Positions 45,267 to 55,086 are shown, numbered from the stretch's first letter. The stretch: 64,000 nucleotides of DNA from Acidipropionibacterium thoenii DSM 20276 (GCF_000423445.1 NZ_KE384018.1:328964-392963); one strand, 5' to 3'. Notes: generated from the letters alone by a model not told the origin. Translations and numbers: made by a program.

Positions 45267-46940
45267 TCAGGCTCCCAGCCCGAGGCTCGTCGCCATCTGC
45301 GCCCGGAGGCTGGCCAGATCGGCGTCCAGCCGCTGCTTGGCCCCCGGCAGATCGGCCCCGGTGGTGCCGGCATCCAGGTGCACCTCGAGGTAGCACTTGA
45401 GCTTCGGCTCGGTTCCGGAGGGACGGGCCACCACGTGCAGCCGCTCGCCGGTCAGCTCGATGGCGTTCTGGCGGGGCAGCCCGGTCTCGGCCTGCGGGTC
45501 GTCGAGGTCGCGGACGACCACCGGCTCTCCCAGCAGGGTCTGCGGAGGGGACACCCGCAGCCGGTCCATCGCCGCGGTGATGAGTCCCCGGTCGGTGACC
45601 CGCACGGCCAGCTGGCTGGTGCGGTACAGCCCGAAGTCGCGCCAGATCTCGTCGAGGCGCTCGCCGATGGTGATGCCCTCCTCGCGCAGTTCGGCGGCGA
45701 TCCGCCAGATCACCGCGAGCGCGGTGATGCCGTCCTTGTCGGGGACATGCGAGGGGTCGCAGCAGTAGCCGATGGCCTCCTCGTAGCCGAAGACCATGCC
45801 GGGGACCCTGCCGATCCACTTGAACCCGGTGAGGGTGGTGGCGTGCGGCTGGCCGGCGGCGGCGGCCATCCTCGACAGGCAGGTCGAGGAGACCACCGAG
45901 TTGGCGTAGACCCCGGTGACCCCGCGGCGCAGCAGTTCGGCGCCGATCAGGATGCCCAGCTCGTCGCCGGTGAGCATCCGCCAGCTCCCGTCGACCACCG
46001 CTGCCACCGCGCATCGGTCGGCGTCGGGGTCGGAGGCGATCACCAGGTCGGCGTCCTTGCGGCGGGCCAGCGCGATCGCCAGGTCGAGGGCGCCGGGCTC
46101 CTCGGGATTGGGGAAGGGCACGGTGGGGAAGTCGGGGTCGGGCTCCAGCTGCTCGGGGACGCCGATCATGGCCGGCAGATGTGCGGCCCTGACCAGCCGC
46201 TGCACCACCTTCGTGCCGACCCCGTGCATCGCGGTGTACACCCAGCGCAGCTGACGTGCGGTCCGGTCGGGGATGAGGGAGGCCGCCCGGGCCACGTAGG
46301 CGTCGATGAGGGAGTCGCCGACCAGCTCGATATCGTCGCCGCGCGGAATCCGGTCGACCGGGGCGGCCGAGACCCTGGCGATCTCCGCGGAGATCTCGGT
46401 GTCGGTGGGGGGGATGATCTGGGAGCCGTCGCCCAGGTAGACCTTGTACCCGTTGTCGGCCGGCGGGTTGTGGGAGGCGGTCACCATCACTGCGGCGATC
46501 GCACCGAAGTGGCCGATCCCGAAGGCGGTGACCGGGGTCGGGATGGGGGAGGCGGCCAGCAGGGCGTGGAATCCCGCACCGGCCATGATCGCCGCGGTGT
46601 CGCGGGCGAAGACGTCGGAGTTGTGACGGGCATCGAATCCGATCATCACCGACCCCGAGTCGTGACCGTGGGCGTGCAGCCATGCCGCGAACCCGGCTGC
46701 TGCGCGCTGGACGACCACCCGGTTCATCCGGGCCGGCCCGGGCCCCAGGGCGGCCCTCAGACCGGCGGTGCCGAAGGCCAGTGGGCCGGCGAACTCGGCC
46801 TCGATCTCGGCGATCGCCGCCGGGTCCCCCGACAGCGCTCGATCACGCAGCGAGGTGAGCTGGTCGTGGGTGGCCCGGTCGGGGTCCTGGGCGATCCAGG
46901 AGTCGACCTCGGCTCGGCGTTGGGCGGACAGTGTGGGCAC
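45267..46940 (-). CDS. PGM2-like phosphopentomutase/phosphomannomutase
   Basis: A 557-residue alpha-phosphohexomutase-superfamily enzyme. It begins the catalytic part with FGTAGLRAALGPG, as in PGM2-type phosphopentomutases. It carries the phosphoserine motif TASHNPP, the metal loop DPDADR, the sugar loop GYEEAIGY and the phosphate-binding RPSGTEPK. It lies 81 bases downstream of the phosphorylase gene on the same strand. So it most likely turns the ribose 1-phosphate released there into ribose 5-phosphate. M. tuberculosis has the same pair (deoD-pmmB). The annotation as phosphomannomutase in relatives is by homology only. Confidence 0.9.
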   Translation of the reverse strand: MPTLSAQRRAEVDSWIAQDPDRATHDQLTSLRDRALSGDPAAIAEIEAEFAGPLAFGTAGLRAALGPGPARMNRVVVQRAAAGFAAWLHAHGHDSGSVMIGFDARHNSDVFARDTAAIMAGAGFHALLAASPIPTPVTAFGIGHFGAIAAVMVTASHNPPADNGYKVYLGDGSQIIPPTDTEISAEIARVSAAPVDRIPRGDDIELVGDSLIDAYVARAASLIPDRTARQLRWVYTAMHGVGTKVVQRLVRAAHLPAMIGVPEQLEPDPDFPTVPFPNPEEPGALDLAIALARRKDADLVIASDPDADRCAVAAVVDGSWRMLTGDELGILIGAELLRRGVTGVYANSVVSSTCLSRMAAAAGQPHATTLTGFKWIGRVPGMVFGYEEAIGYCCDPSHVPDKDGITALAVIWRIAAELREEGITIGERLDEIWRDFGLYRTSQLAVRVTDRGLITAAMDRLRVSPPQTLLGEPVVVRDLDDPQAETGLPRQNAIELTGERLHVVARPSGTEPKLKCYLEVHLDAGTTGADLPGAKQRLDADLASLRAQMATSLGLGA

Positions 46941-47020
46941 GGAGAGTCACCTCGAGGTGGTCATGGAGCGGGGGAGCAGGAGGTTGCCGGCGGTCGAGCA
47001 GGAGGCGCGGAGCCGGCGGC

Positions 47021-47833
47021 TCACAGCTTCGTCACGAGCTGGGCGAGCAGGTCGGCCAGTCGGGGCGCCGCCGCCCGGCCGGCGGCCACCACCTCCTGGT
47101 GGTCCAGTGGCTCGGGGGAGACGCCGGCGGCCGGGTTGGTCACCAAGGACAGCCCCAGCAGGTCCAGGCCGGCCTCGCGGGCGGCGATCGCCTCCAGCGC
47201 GGTCGACATCCCGACCAGGTCGGCGCCGATCGCCGCAGCCATTCGCACCTCGGCCGGGGTCTCGTACTGGGGGCCGTGGAACTGGGCGTAGACGCCGGTC
47301 GGGATGCTGGGGTCGACCGAGCGCACCAGGTCGATCAGGGCGGGTGTCCAGGTCGTCGTCATGTCGATGAAGGTCGCTCCGTGAAGCGGAGTGGCACCGG
47401 TGAGATTGATGTGGTCGCTGATCGCCACCACGGTTCCCGGTGCCCACTCGCGGCGGATTCCGCCGCAGCCATTGGTGAGCACCAGGGTGGAGGCCCCCAG
47501 CGAGGCGATGGTGCGGACCCCGTGGACCACCGCGTCGACCCCTCTGCCCTCGTAGAAGTGGGTCCGCCCGGTCAGCACGATCGCGACCTTGCCGGCGGCG
47601 GTACGGGCGGCGATGAGATCCCCGCCGTGCCCCGCGACCACCGGTGCTCTGAAACCGGGGATCGAGGCCAGCGGCATCCGGCCGATCTCCGCACCGAGGT
47701 GATCGGCACCGGCCGACCAGCCCGATCCCAGCACCAGCCCGATGTCGGCACCGTCGATACCGAGAGTCGTCCGGATGGACTCGGCGGCCTGGACGGCCAC
47801 GGCGCCGGGGTTGCTGGTCTGCGATGAGCTCAT
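47021..47833 (-). CDS. Purine nucleoside phosphorylase
   Basis: A 270-residue trimeric (PNP-II) phosphorylase splitting inosine or guanosine to base and ribose 1-phosphate. Motifs are LVLGSGWSAGA, GRTHFYEG, LTNGCGGI, the base-binding YAQFHGPQYETPAEVRM and GMSTALEAIAAR. The ATG at 47833 follows a TAGAGT box by seven bases. With the downstream mutase it forms a ribose-recovery pair that complements the transporter at 32-38 kb. Confidence 0.95.
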   Translation of the reverse strand: MSSSQTSNPGAVAVQAAESIRTTLGIDGADIGLVLGSGWSAGADHLGAEIGRMPLASIPGFRAPVVAGHGGDLIAARTAAGKVAIVLTGRTHFYEGRGVDAVVHGVRTIASLGASTLVLTNGCGGIRREWAPGTVVAISDHINLTGATPLHGATFIDMTTTWTPALIDLVRSVDPSIPTGVYAQFHGPQYETPAEVRMAAAIGADLVGMSTALEAIAAREAGLDLLGLSLVTNPAAGVSPEPLDHQEVVAAGRAAAPRLADLLAQLVTKL

Positions 47834-47840
47834 GGCAGCC

Positions 47841-47846
47841 ACTCTA
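47841..47846 (-). promoter_or_regulatory. -10 box of a leaderless promoter (PNP gene)
   Basis: TAGAGT on the minus strand, seven bases before the ATG at 47833. Confidence 0.5.
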
Positions 47847-47870
47847 GAGGTTCTGGACGCCGGGCTCGCC

Positions 47871-48626
47871 TCAGCGTGGGCCGTCACCCATCTGGCCCTC
47901 GTCGAAGAGGGCCGAGAACAGCCCGAAGCCGAGCAGCCCGATACCGCCGATCGCCATCCCGGAGGCCACCGGGTTGTGGGTGTAGCGCTGGTAGTAGCCG
48001 TTGAGCCAGGGGGCGTAGTCCTGGCCGGCCTGCCAGTAGGGCACCCGGGTTCCGTTGTCGGTGGCGACGGTGCGGATCCACGGCGAGTGACCCTGCTTGA
48101 TGCGCTGGGCATCTGCCTGGCAGGCCGGCACCTTGCGGGCCACCCCGCCGTCGGGGGCCCACATCACCTCAGTGGTGGAGGGTCCGTGGGAGGGGTCGAA
48201 GAAGCACGGCGGACGCTGCTCGGGAACCGGCTCGCCCTTCTCGCGGGCCCTGACGCAGGCGATCGCGTGGCGTCCCTCCTCCAGGGCCTCGGTGACCAGG
48301 CTGATATTGCCGGTGCCGCGATCCGACAGCATGAGATCCTTCGCCCGGTCGTAGCAGTCCAGCGCCCGGGTCCAGTCGGTGCGGGCATCCGCGGTGAGGT
48401 CCTCGGTGCCGACCTCCAGGTCGAGATCGCGCAGACTCTCACCGAAGGCGGTGACATCGGCCTCGGTGTCGCGGCGCATCTGGCTGACCCGGGACTCGAT
48501 CGCCCGGGCCCTCTGCTGCTCGAGCTCGCGAGCCTGGTGCCGGGCCCGTGACATCGCCGCCATGGTGGCGATCATGCCGACCAGAAAGACGGTGAACAGC
48601 AAGAGGTTTCCCATGACCCCAAGCAT
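47871..48626 (-). CDS. Conserved hypothetical membrane protein with coiled coil
   Basis: A 251-residue protein I cannot assign. An N-terminal helix (about 5-26) is followed by a charged coiled coil (RARHQARELEQQRARAIESR, about 27-65), a mostly helical middle with two Cys-containing segments (LDCYDRAK; IACVRARE), and a compact segment FFDPSHGPSTTEVMWAPDGG with PYWQAGQDYAPWLNGYY. A second helix (about 222-240) lies near the C-terminus. Both ends in the membrane suggest an extracellular or cytoplasmic loop domain. The ATG at 48626 follows a TACCGG box by six bases; the ATG at 48614 is an alternative. Confidence 0.6.
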   Translation of the reverse strand: MLGVMGNLLLFTVFLVGMIATMAAMSRARHQARELEQQRARAIESRVSQMRRDTEADVTAFGESLRDLDLEVGTEDLTADARTDWTRALDCYDRAKDLMLSDRGTGNISLVTEALEEGRHAIACVRAREKGEPVPEQRPPCFFDPSHGPSTTEVMWAPDGGVARKVPACQADAQRIKQGHSPWIRTVATDNGTRVPYWQAGQDYAPWLNGYYQRYTHNPVASGMAIGGIGLLGFGLFSALFDEGQMGDGPR

Positions 48627-48706
48627 GCCGCCCCGGTAGCCGGGGCTCAAGACATCGCGCGGACAGCGGAGCCTACCTCACAGTGGCTCCACAGATTCGC
48701 GCTGGC

Positions 48707-50482
48707 TCAGTCGGGATCGACGATCTCGCAGACGACCTCACCGGAGGCCACCGTCGAGCCGGGCTCGGCGATCAGGTTGCGGATCACCCCGGAGCGGTGG
48801 GCGGTCAGCGGCTGCTCCATCTTCATGGCCTCCAGGACCACGATGAGATCGCCCTCGCTGACCTGCTCCCCCTCCACGACCTCGACCTTGACGATGGTCC
48901 CCTGCATCGGCGAGGCCAGCGCGTTGCCGCTGGGCTGGGCCGGCCGGTGGCCGCCACGGGAACGCTTGGTGGGGCGCTTGGGTCGGGTTCCCGGGATCGG
49001 GTGGGAGGCCTGCAGGGAGGCCGGCAGGCGCACCTCGACCCGCTTGTTGTTGACCTCCACGACCACCGTCTGCGGGGGCTCGGTCTCCTCCGGATTGCCG
49101 AGCTCGCCGGTGTAGGCGTCGATCTGGTTGTCGAACTCGGTCTCGATCCAGTCGGTGAAGACCCCGAAATGGCCGTCCTGGGCGGTGAACGCCGGATCTC
49201 GGACGACGACCCGGTCGAAGGGGATGACGGTGGGCATCCCCTCGATCCGCATCTCGTCGAGAGCCCGCCGGGCCCTCTCCAGGGCCTCCTGCCGGCTGGA
49301 TCCGGTGACCACCAGCTTGCCGATCAGCGAGTCGAAGGCCCCAGGTACCGTCATCCCGGAGTGGTATCCCTCGTCGACGCGGACCCCGGGTCCCGAGGGA
49401 GGTGCCCACACCGTGAGGGTGCCGGGGGCGGGCATGAACCCTCGGCCGGGATCCTCGGCGTTGATCCGGAACTCGAAGGAGTGGCCGCGCAGCACCGGAT
49501 CGGCGTCCTCCAGATGACCACCCTGGGCGACGTGGAACATCAGCCGGACCAGGTCGGTACCGGAGACCTCCTCGGAGACCGGGTGCTCGACCTGCAGCCG
49601 GGTGTTGACCTCCAGGAAGCTGATCGTGCCGTCCTGGCCGACCAGGAACTCGCAGGTCCCGGCGCCGACATATCCGGCCTCCTTGAGGATGGCCTTGGAG
49701 GCCGAGTAGAGCCGACCGATCTGGTCCTCGGACAGGAACGGTGCTGGGGCCTCCTCGACGAGTTTCTGGTGGCGTCGCTGCAGCGAGCAGTCGCGGGTGG
49801 AGATGATCTGGACGACCCCGTACTGGTCGGCCAGGCACTGGGTCTCGACGTGGCGGGGCTTGTCGAGGTAGCGCTCCACGAAGCACTCTCCTCGTCCGAA
49901 GGCGGTGACCGCCTCACGGACAGCCGATTCGTAGAGATCGGCCACCTCATCCATCCTGCGGGCCACCTTCAGTCCCCGGCCACCACCCCCGAAGGCCGCC
50001 TTGATGGCGATCGGAAGACCATGGGTGCGGGCGAAGTCGACGACCTCGTCGGCCCCGGAGACCGGGTCGGGGGTGCCGGGGACCAGTGGCGCGCCGACCT
50101 TCTGGGCGATGTGGCGGGCCTGGACCTTGTCACCCAGGGAACGGATCGCCGAGGGCGGCGGGCCGATCCAGATGAACCCGGCGTCGATGACCGCCTGGGC
50201 GAAGTCGGCATTCTCCGACAGGAAGCCGTAGCCGGGATGGACGGCGTCGACCTGCGCCCGCCGGGCGACATCGATGAGCTTGTCGATGTCGAGGTAGGTC
50301 TGTGCCGGGGTGGTGCCGTTGAGGGCGTAGGCCTCGTCGGCCAGGGTGACGAACAGGCCATCGGCGTCGGAGTCGGCATAGACGGCGATGCTGGTGATCC
50401 CGGCGTCGGCTGCGGCCCGGATGACGCGAACCGCGATCTCCCCACGGTTGGCGACAAGGACGCGGTGGATGGTCTGCCCCAC
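48707..50482 (-). CDS. Acyl-CoA carboxylase alpha subunit (biotin carboxylase + BCCP)
   Basis: A 591-residue AccA3-type subunit. The N-terminal biotin carboxylase (about 1-445) has [17 protein letters not shown], the ATP-grasp loop [12 protein letters not shown], and [14 protein letters not shown]. The C-terminal BCCP domain (about 515-591) carries the biotin Lys554 in EAMKMEQP. It fixes bicarbonate onto biotin for transfer by the beta subunit encoded at 56-58 kb. GGAG lies seven bases before the GTG. It resembles M. tuberculosis AccA3 in size and in the nearby presence of AccD5, AccE5 and BirA homologues. Confidence 0.95.
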   Translation of the reverse strand: MGQTIHRVLVANRGEIAVRVIRAAADAGITSIAVYADSDADGLFVTLADEAYALNGTTPAQTYLDIDKLIDVARRAQVDAVHPGYGFLSENADFAQAVIDAGFIWIGPPPSAIRSLGDKVQARHIAQKVGAPLVPGTPDPVSGADEVVDFARTHGLPIAIKAAFGGGGRGLKVARRMDEVADLYESAVREAVTAFGRGECFVERYLDKPRHVETQCLADQYGVVQIISTRDCSLQRRHQKLVEEAPAPFLSEDQIGRLYSASKAILKEAGYVGAGTCEFLVGQDGTISFLEVNTRLQVEHPVSEEVSGTDLVRLMFHVAQGGHLEDADPVLRGHSFEFRINAEDPGRGFMPAPGTLTVWAPPSGPGVRVDEGYHSGMTVPGAFDSLIGKLVVTGSSRQEALERARRALDEMRIEGMPTVIPFDRVVVRDPAFTAQDGHFGVFTDWIETEFDNQIDAYTGELGNPEETEPPQTVVVEVNNKRVEVRLPASLQASHPIPGTRPKRPTKRSRGGHRPAQPSGNALASPMQGTIVKVEVVEGEQVSEGDLIVVLEAMKMEQPLTAHRSGVIRNLIAEPGSTVASGEVVCEIVDPD

Positions 50483-50582
50483 GATTGCTCCATTCGTCAG
50501 GCGCCCTGCCGGGCGCTCCCAGTGGAGTCTAGAGGCAGATCGCCGCGAGTGTGAGACAGCTCACGTTCGCGGTAGCAGCAGC

Positions 50583-50588
50583 TAGCAT
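50583..50588 (+). promoter_or_regulatory. -10 box of a leaderless promoter (Nudix gene)
   Basis: TAGCAT, six bases before the GTG at 50595. Confidence 0.5.
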
Positions 50589-50594
50589 CACTGG

Positions 50595-51086
50595 GTGCCC
50601 ACACCTGACTTCATCCTCCGGTTGAGAGAACGGATCGGCCACCAGGAGCTGTGGTTGTCGGGGGCCACCGCCACGGTGGTCCGCGATGTGCCCGGCGGGC
50701 CTGCCGAGATCTTGTTGGTGAGGCGTTCCGATGACGGCTCCTGGACGCCGGTCTGCGGGATCGTCGAGCCCGGTGAGCTGCCCTCCCAGACCGTGGTGCG
50801 GGAGGCCGCCGAGGAGGCCTGCGTGAGCATCGAGGTGGTCCGGCTGGTGAGGATGAGCGTCTCGGGGCCGATCATCTACGGCAACGGGGATCGCACCAGC
50901 TATCTCGACCACGACTTCCTGTGCCGGTGGGTCGCCGGGGAGCCCCGGGTCGGTGACGACGAGTCCACTGATGCCCGGTTCTTCCCTGTCGACCGGCTGC
51001 CGGAGATGGATCCGCGGCATGCCCGGCGGATCGAGGTGGCGCTGGCCCCGGCCGGCGAGGTCGTGATGGAGCACGACCAGCACTGA
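50595..51086 (+). CDS. Nudix hydrolase
   Basis: A 163-residue Nudix-fold phosphohydrolase. The Nudix box follows GX5EX7REX2EE as GIVEPGELPSQTVVREAAEEA; the final glycine of the consensus is replaced. The box sits at about residues 54-76 and the flanking strands are present. Substrate unknown (nucleoside diphosphate derivative by family). It stands alone, divergent from the carboxylase gene, with a leaderless-type start. Confidence 0.88.
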   Translation: MPTPDFILRLRERIGHQELWLSGATATVVRDVPGGPAEILLVRRSDDGSWTPVCGIVEPGELPSQTVVREAAEEACVSIEVVRLVRMSVSGPIIYGNGDRTSYLDHDFLCRWVAGEPRVGDDESTDARFFPVDRLPEMDPRHARRIEVALAPAGEVVMEHDQH

Positions 51087-51179
51087 GGGCGGATTCCCAG
51101 GCTGTCCGGATGCTGGCCCGACTGTCCACCTTGTGGGCCGGTGGAGGACCGGCGGCTCCCGGCGGGGGAGGATGGCGGG

Positions 51180-51983
51180 GTGACCAAGATTGCACTCGCC
51201 ATTGCAGGTTCCGAGGCCTCCGGCGGAGCCGGCGCCCAGACCGATATCAAGACCTTCCATCAGTTGGGCGTGTTCGGCTGCACGGCCCTGAGCTGCATCG
51301 TCTCCTTCGATCCGGCGAACGGCTGGGGGCACCGTTTCGTGCCGATCGACCCCCAGGTGATCTCCGACCAGATCGAGGCCGCGGTCGGCGTCCACGGCAC
51401 CATCGACGCCGTCAAGATCGGGATGCTCGGCACCCCGGCCACCATCGAGGCCGTCGAGACGGCTCTCAGGAAGTACCGGTTCCCGCAGGTCGTGCTGGAC
51501 CCGGTGCTGATCTGCAAGGGCCAGGAGGCCGGCGCCGCACTGGACACCGACAATGCGCTGCGCGAGAAGCTGCTGCCGCTGGCGGATGTCGCCACCCCCA
51601 ACCTCTTCGAGACCCAGATCCTGGCCGGAGTCGACGAGATCACCTCGGTGGCGGCCCTCAAGGACGCCGCGAAGCGGATCCACGCCCAGGGGGTTCCCGC
51701 CGTGCTGGCCAAGGCCGGCACCCTGCTGGACACCGGAACCGCCCTCGACGTCTTCTACGACGGCGAGACCCTCGAGGTGCTCGAGGTGCCGGCGATCGGC
51801 AGGGAACGGGTCTCGGGGGCCGGGTGCACACTGGCCGCCGCCGTCACCGCCGAGCTCGCCAAGGGAGCCACCCCGCTGGAGGCCTGTCGCACCGCCAAGG
51901 ATGTGGTGGTCTCGGCCATCGAGCACCGGATGCATGGCAACGCCCCCTTCGACTGCGCCTACCAGGGCTACTACCGGGGCTGA
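51180..51983 (+). CDS. pdxK: Pyridoxal kinase (ThiD-like PdxK)
   Basis: A 267-residue ribokinase-family enzyme that phosphorylates pyridoxal and related vitamers. AGSEASGGAGAQTDIKTF is the start of the ThiD/PdxK group. VSGAGCTLAAA carries the anion-hole glycines and a Cys typical of Bacillus-type pyridoxal kinases. HMP kinase activity is possible, since the two activities overlap in this family. The GTG at 51180 is preceded by GGGGGAGG. Its last 13 bases overlap the end of the convergent HTH_42 gene. Confidence 0.85.
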   Translation: MTKIALAIAGSEASGGAGAQTDIKTFHQLGVFGCTALSCIVSFDPANGWGHRFVPIDPQVISDQIEAAVGVHGTIDAVKIGMLGTPATIEAVETALRKYRFPQVVLDPVLICKGQEAGAALDTDNALREKLLPLADVATPNLFETQILAGVDEITSVAALKDAAKRIHAQGVPAVLAKAGTLLDTGTALDVFYDGETLEVLEVPAIGRERVSGAGCTLAAAVTAELAKGATPLEACRTAKDVVVSAIEHRMHGNAPFDCAYQGYYRG

Positions 51984-53077
51984 GTGCACGGCTGGGCGGC
52001 CGCCTCGAAGGAGCGCAGTCGCCGTGCCGTCGGGGTGGTGAAGAATGTCGGCTCGGGATCTCCCGAGCGGCCTCGCCGCCAGGTGCCGACCACCCGGGCG
52101 TCCTCGACGATGGTGTGCTTGAAGACCCCATTGCCGCCGGGACACACCAGTTTCTGCTGGTCGGGTGTCACGGTGCAGGAGCGGTCCAGGTAGCCCAGGA
52201 TGAGCTCGTCGAAGCCGGACAGCAGCATCATGGCCCGGCAGGCCTGCAGGGCCGGGGCCGGGATCTGGTCGAGGTCGGGCCGGTGCCACAGCACCCTCAC
52301 ACCCTGTGGGCTGCTCACCTCGGTGCAGCCCAGCTCTGCGCGCCGGGCGGCTCGTTGCAGGACCGGCCGCAGCGAGGTGCGGGTCAGGCCGCCCCACCTG
52401 GCCAGGTCCTCGACGGTGGCCGGCCCGTGCCCGCTGAAGTACCGCTGGACGTAGTCGACCAGTGGGTCCCCGACGGGCGGGGGCAGGCTGATCCCGACGA
52501 CCTGCTGGCTGCCGTCGGCGTCGATCGGTCCCAGTGCCAGGTGGCCGCGAAGGCACAACGTCATCAGGATGAGGGGGGCCTGGTTGGGGATCTGGCCGAC
52601 GAGTCCCTCGTCACGCCAGGCCGAGAAGAGACCGCGACGGGTCGTGGGCCGGTGTGCCAGCAGCTGCCGGGTCACTGCCAGGGCCGACTCCAGCGTCACC
52701 CCGGTGATCCCCAGAGCCGCCCGCCGGGGGGCCGCGGCATGCTCGGTCCGGGATGCAGTGGCGGCCAGCATCCAGGGCAGATCTGCGATCGCCACCGTGT
52801 GGAGGGTGCCACGCAGTGACCATGTCCGCACCAGGCCGCCGTCGTTGAAGGCCTGTCTGGCGATCTCGAGGCTGCGGCCGGGAACCCGCATCGCCAGGCT
52901 GTGCAGGGCTCCCGGCCAGTCCTGGGACTGCAGCGCGCCGATCGCCGAGACGGTGGCTGTCAGCGTCCGGGCCCGGGTCGGGGCGTCACCGGCCGGGTCG
53001 AGATGCTCGGGAGCCAGCCCCAGGCTGGCCATCCGCACCAACGACAGGGTGCCGGGGTCCGACAGGTCGAGTCTCAT
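51971..53077 (-). CDS. HTH_42 winged-helix protein, DNA glycosylase-like
   Basis: A 368-residue protein of the winged-helix HTH_42 (DUF1006) superfamily, which includes AlkZ-type DNA glycosylases. The N-terminal motif LQSQDWPGALHSL has Gln50 and Gln52 in the place of the catalytic QxQ/QxD pair. RTWSLRGTLHTV and LPWM follow, typical of the family. Whether it cuts DNA crosslinks or only binds DNA is unknown. It begins 20 bases after the SDR gene on the same strand, so it is likely translated from the SDR transcript. Confidence 0.72.
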   Translation of the reverse strand: MRLDLSDPGTLSLVRMASLGLAPEHLDPAGDAPTRARTLTATVSAIGALQSQDWPGALHSLAMRVPGRSLEIARQAFNDGGLVRTWSLRGTLHTVAIADLPWMLAATASRTEHAAAPRRAALGITGVTLESALAVTRQLLAHRPTTRRGLFSAWRDEGLVGQIPNQAPLILMTLCLRGHLALGPIDADGSQQVVGISLPPPVGDPLVDYVQRYFSGHGPATVEDLARWGGLTRTSLRPVLQRAARRAELGCTEVSSPQGVRVLWHRPDLDQIPAPALQACRAMMLLSGFDELILGYLDRSCTVTPDQQKLVCPGGNGVFKHTIVEDARVVGTWRRGRSGDPEPTFFTTPTARRLRSFEAAAQPCTQPR

Positions 53078-53097
53078 CGGCGTCGTGCGGGGCCGGG

Positions 53098-53802
53098 TCA
53101 GAGCTTGTGGACGGGGCGGATCGACAGCTCCTCGACCATCGCCTCCTCGGAGGCCGTCAGGGCCAGTCGGACGGCGGCTGCCACCGACTCGGGGCGCAGG
53201 TGCTCACTGGGCACATAGCGTCGACCCGAGCCGGCCTGCAGCTCGACCTGCATGTCGGTGTCGACCCGGCCGGGATGGATCGACGTCACCCGGACCCTGC
53301 CGCGCTCCTCCTCGCGCAGGGCATCGGTGAGGGCCCTCAGGGCGTACTTGGCTGCCGCATAGATCCCGCCGCCGGGGCCGGGACGGTTGAGCCCCGAACC
53401 GGAGTTGATCATCACGACGTCGCCCCGGCGGGCCCGCAGCAGAGGCAGCACCATCCTGGTGAGGTCGGCCACCGCCACCACATCGATCTCCAGCACCCGT
53501 CGCCACTCGGCCCTCGGTGCCTCACCGATCGAGCTGGGCCCCCGGGAGCCGACCCCGGCGCTGTTGATCAGTACATCGAGGCGGTCAAGCCCCGCAACCG
53601 CCTCGGCGGTCGCCGCCGGGTCGGCCAGATCGCAGATGAAGGGCTGGGCCGAGGGCAGCTCGGCGACCACCGGGTCGACGGTCTCGGCCCGGGTGCCTCC
53701 GACCAGGATGTGGTGGTCGCGGCCCAGATCGCGGGCGATCGCCCGACCGATCCCGCGCGACCCGCCGGTGATCAGGACATGGGGCAGTGGGGTCTCGGAC
53801 AT
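53098..53802 (-). CDS. Short-chain dehydrogenase/reductase
   Basis: A 234-residue classical SDR. The cofactor motif is ITGGSRGIGRAI, followed by NSAGVGSRG, the catalytic-serine region VMINSGSG, and YAAAK with the catalytic Tyr and Lys. The substrate is unknown. A TAGGGT box ends six bases before the ATG. It is divergent from arcA with 66 bases between the start codons, so the two promoters lie back to back. Confidence 0.92.
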   Translation of the reverse strand: MSETPLPHVLITGGSRGIGRAIARDLGRDHHILVGGTRAETVDPVVAELPSAQPFICDLADPAATAEAVAGLDRLDVLINSAGVGSRGPSSIGEAPRAEWRRVLEIDVVAVADLTRMVLPLLRARRGDVVMINSGSGLNRPGPGGGIYAAAKYALRALTDALREEERGRVRVTSIHPGRVDTDMQVELQAGSGRRYVPSEHLRPESVAAAVRLALTASEEAMVEELSIRPVHKL

Positions 53803-53808
53803 GCCGAC

Positions 53809-53814
53809 ACCCTA
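53809..53814 (-). promoter_or_regulatory. -10 box of a leaderless promoter (SDR gene)
   Basis: TAGGGT on the minus strand, six bases before the ATG at 53802. Confidence 0.5.
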
Positions 53815-53856
53815 GCCGCGGACGGTGCGACCGCAGGGCGCGTGGCGCCAGGGCGA

Positions 53857-53862
53857 TAACCT
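53857..53862 (+). promoter_or_regulatory. -10 box of a leaderless promoter (arcA)
   Basis: TAACCT, six bases before the ATG at 53869; a mirror image of the SDR promoter across a 66-base gap. Confidence 0.5.
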
Positions 53863-53868
53863 CGGCGC

Positions 53869-55086
53869 ATGGACATCACACCCTGTCAGGTGAACTCGGA
53901 GGTCGGCCGACTGCGCACCGTGATGCTTCATCGGCCTGGAAACGAGTTGCGACGTCTGACCCCTCGCAACTCCGACGCCCTGCTCTTCGACGGACTGCCG
54001 TGGGTGGACCAGGCGCAGCGCGACCACGACTACTTCGCCCAGCTGCTCGTCGACCACGGGGTCGAGGTGCTGCTGCTGGGCGACCTGCTGGAGGAGGTGC
54101 TGGAGAACCCGGCGGCCCGCTCCCGGGCGATCCACGACGCATTGTCGAGCCTTCGACTGGGCGACGAGGTGCGCGGCTACCTGCGGGTCCGGTTGGCCGA
54201 GCTGTCCAGCGAGGGTCTGGCCGAGGTGCTGATGGCCGGGCTGTCCAATGGGGAGCTGTCACGCCTGGAGCCGGCCGCTCCGCGCAGCCTGGTGACCGCC
54301 CTGCTGGCCCCCGAGGAGTTCGTCATCGCACCGATCCCGAATCTGCTGTTCACCCGCGACTCGAGTGTCTGGGTGGGCCGCCATCCGGCCGTCACCTCGC
54401 TGACGATGCCTGCCAGGCGCCGAGAGACCACGCTCACCGAGCTGATCTACGACCAGCACCCCAGATTCGCTGCGCACACCCCCTGCTACGGCTGGCGTCA
54501 GGAGAACCTGGAGGGTGGTGACGTGGTGCATCTGGCCGACTCGGTGATGGCGGTGGGAGTGGGGGAGCGCACCACCCCCGCCGGGGCCCAGCGGCTGGCC
54601 CGGATGGCCTTCGAGCTGGGCGAGGCGAAGGTGGTGCTGGCCGTGCCGATCAACCAGCAACGGGCCACCATGCACCTGGACACCATCTGCACCATGGTCG
54701 ACACCGATGCGGTGGTGATGTACCCGCCGGTGGCCGACTCCCTGCAGGCCCTGGCGATGACTCCCGACGGCGACGAGATCCGGGTCGACCAGCCGAAGCC
54801 CTTCGTGAAGGCCGCTGCCGAGGCGATGGAGATCGACCGGCTGAGGGTCATCGACACCGCCCTGGACCCGGTGACCGCAGAGCGCGAGCAGTGGGACGAC
54901 GGCAACAACACGCTGGCCCTGGACCGGCGCCTGGTGATCGGCTACGACCGCAACACCCGCACCAATGCCCATCTCGAGGATGCCGGCATCGAGGTCCTCA
55001 CCATTCCCGGCTCCGAGCTCGGCTCGGGCCGTGGCGGCCCGCGCTGCATGTCCTGTCCGATCTGGCGCGAGCCGGTGGCTCAGTGA
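53869..55086 (+). CDS. arcA: Arginine deiminase
   Basis: A 405-residue enzyme converting arginine to citrulline and ammonia. Conserved segments are [15 protein letters not shown], the catalytic-His region [11 protein letters not shown] and the active-site Cys393 in GGPRCMSCP. No ornithine carbamoyltransferase, carbamate kinase or arginine antiporter gene lies nearby. So either the rest of the pathway is elsewhere or the enzyme serves ammonia release. Its stop overlaps the lipoprotein start by four bases. Confidence 0.96.
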   Translation: MDITPCQVNSEVGRLRTVMLHRPGNELRRLTPRNSDALLFDGLPWVDQAQRDHDYFAQLLVDHGVEVLLLGDLLEEVLENPAARSRAIHDALSSLRLGDEVRGYLRVRLAELSSEGLAEVLMAGLSNGELSRLEPAAPRSLVTALLAPEEFVIAPIPNLLFTRDSSVWVGRHPAVTSLTMPARRRETTLTELIYDQHPRFAAHTPCYGWRQENLEGGDVVHLADSVMAVGVGERTTPAGAQRLARMAFELGEAKVVLAVPINQQRATMHLDTICTMVDTDAVVMYPPVADSLQALAMTPDGDEIRVDQPKPFVKAAAEAMEIDRLRVIDTALDPVTAEREQWDDGNNTLALDRRLVIGYDRNTRTNAHLEDAGIEVLTIPGSELGSGRGGPRCMSCPIWREPVAQ

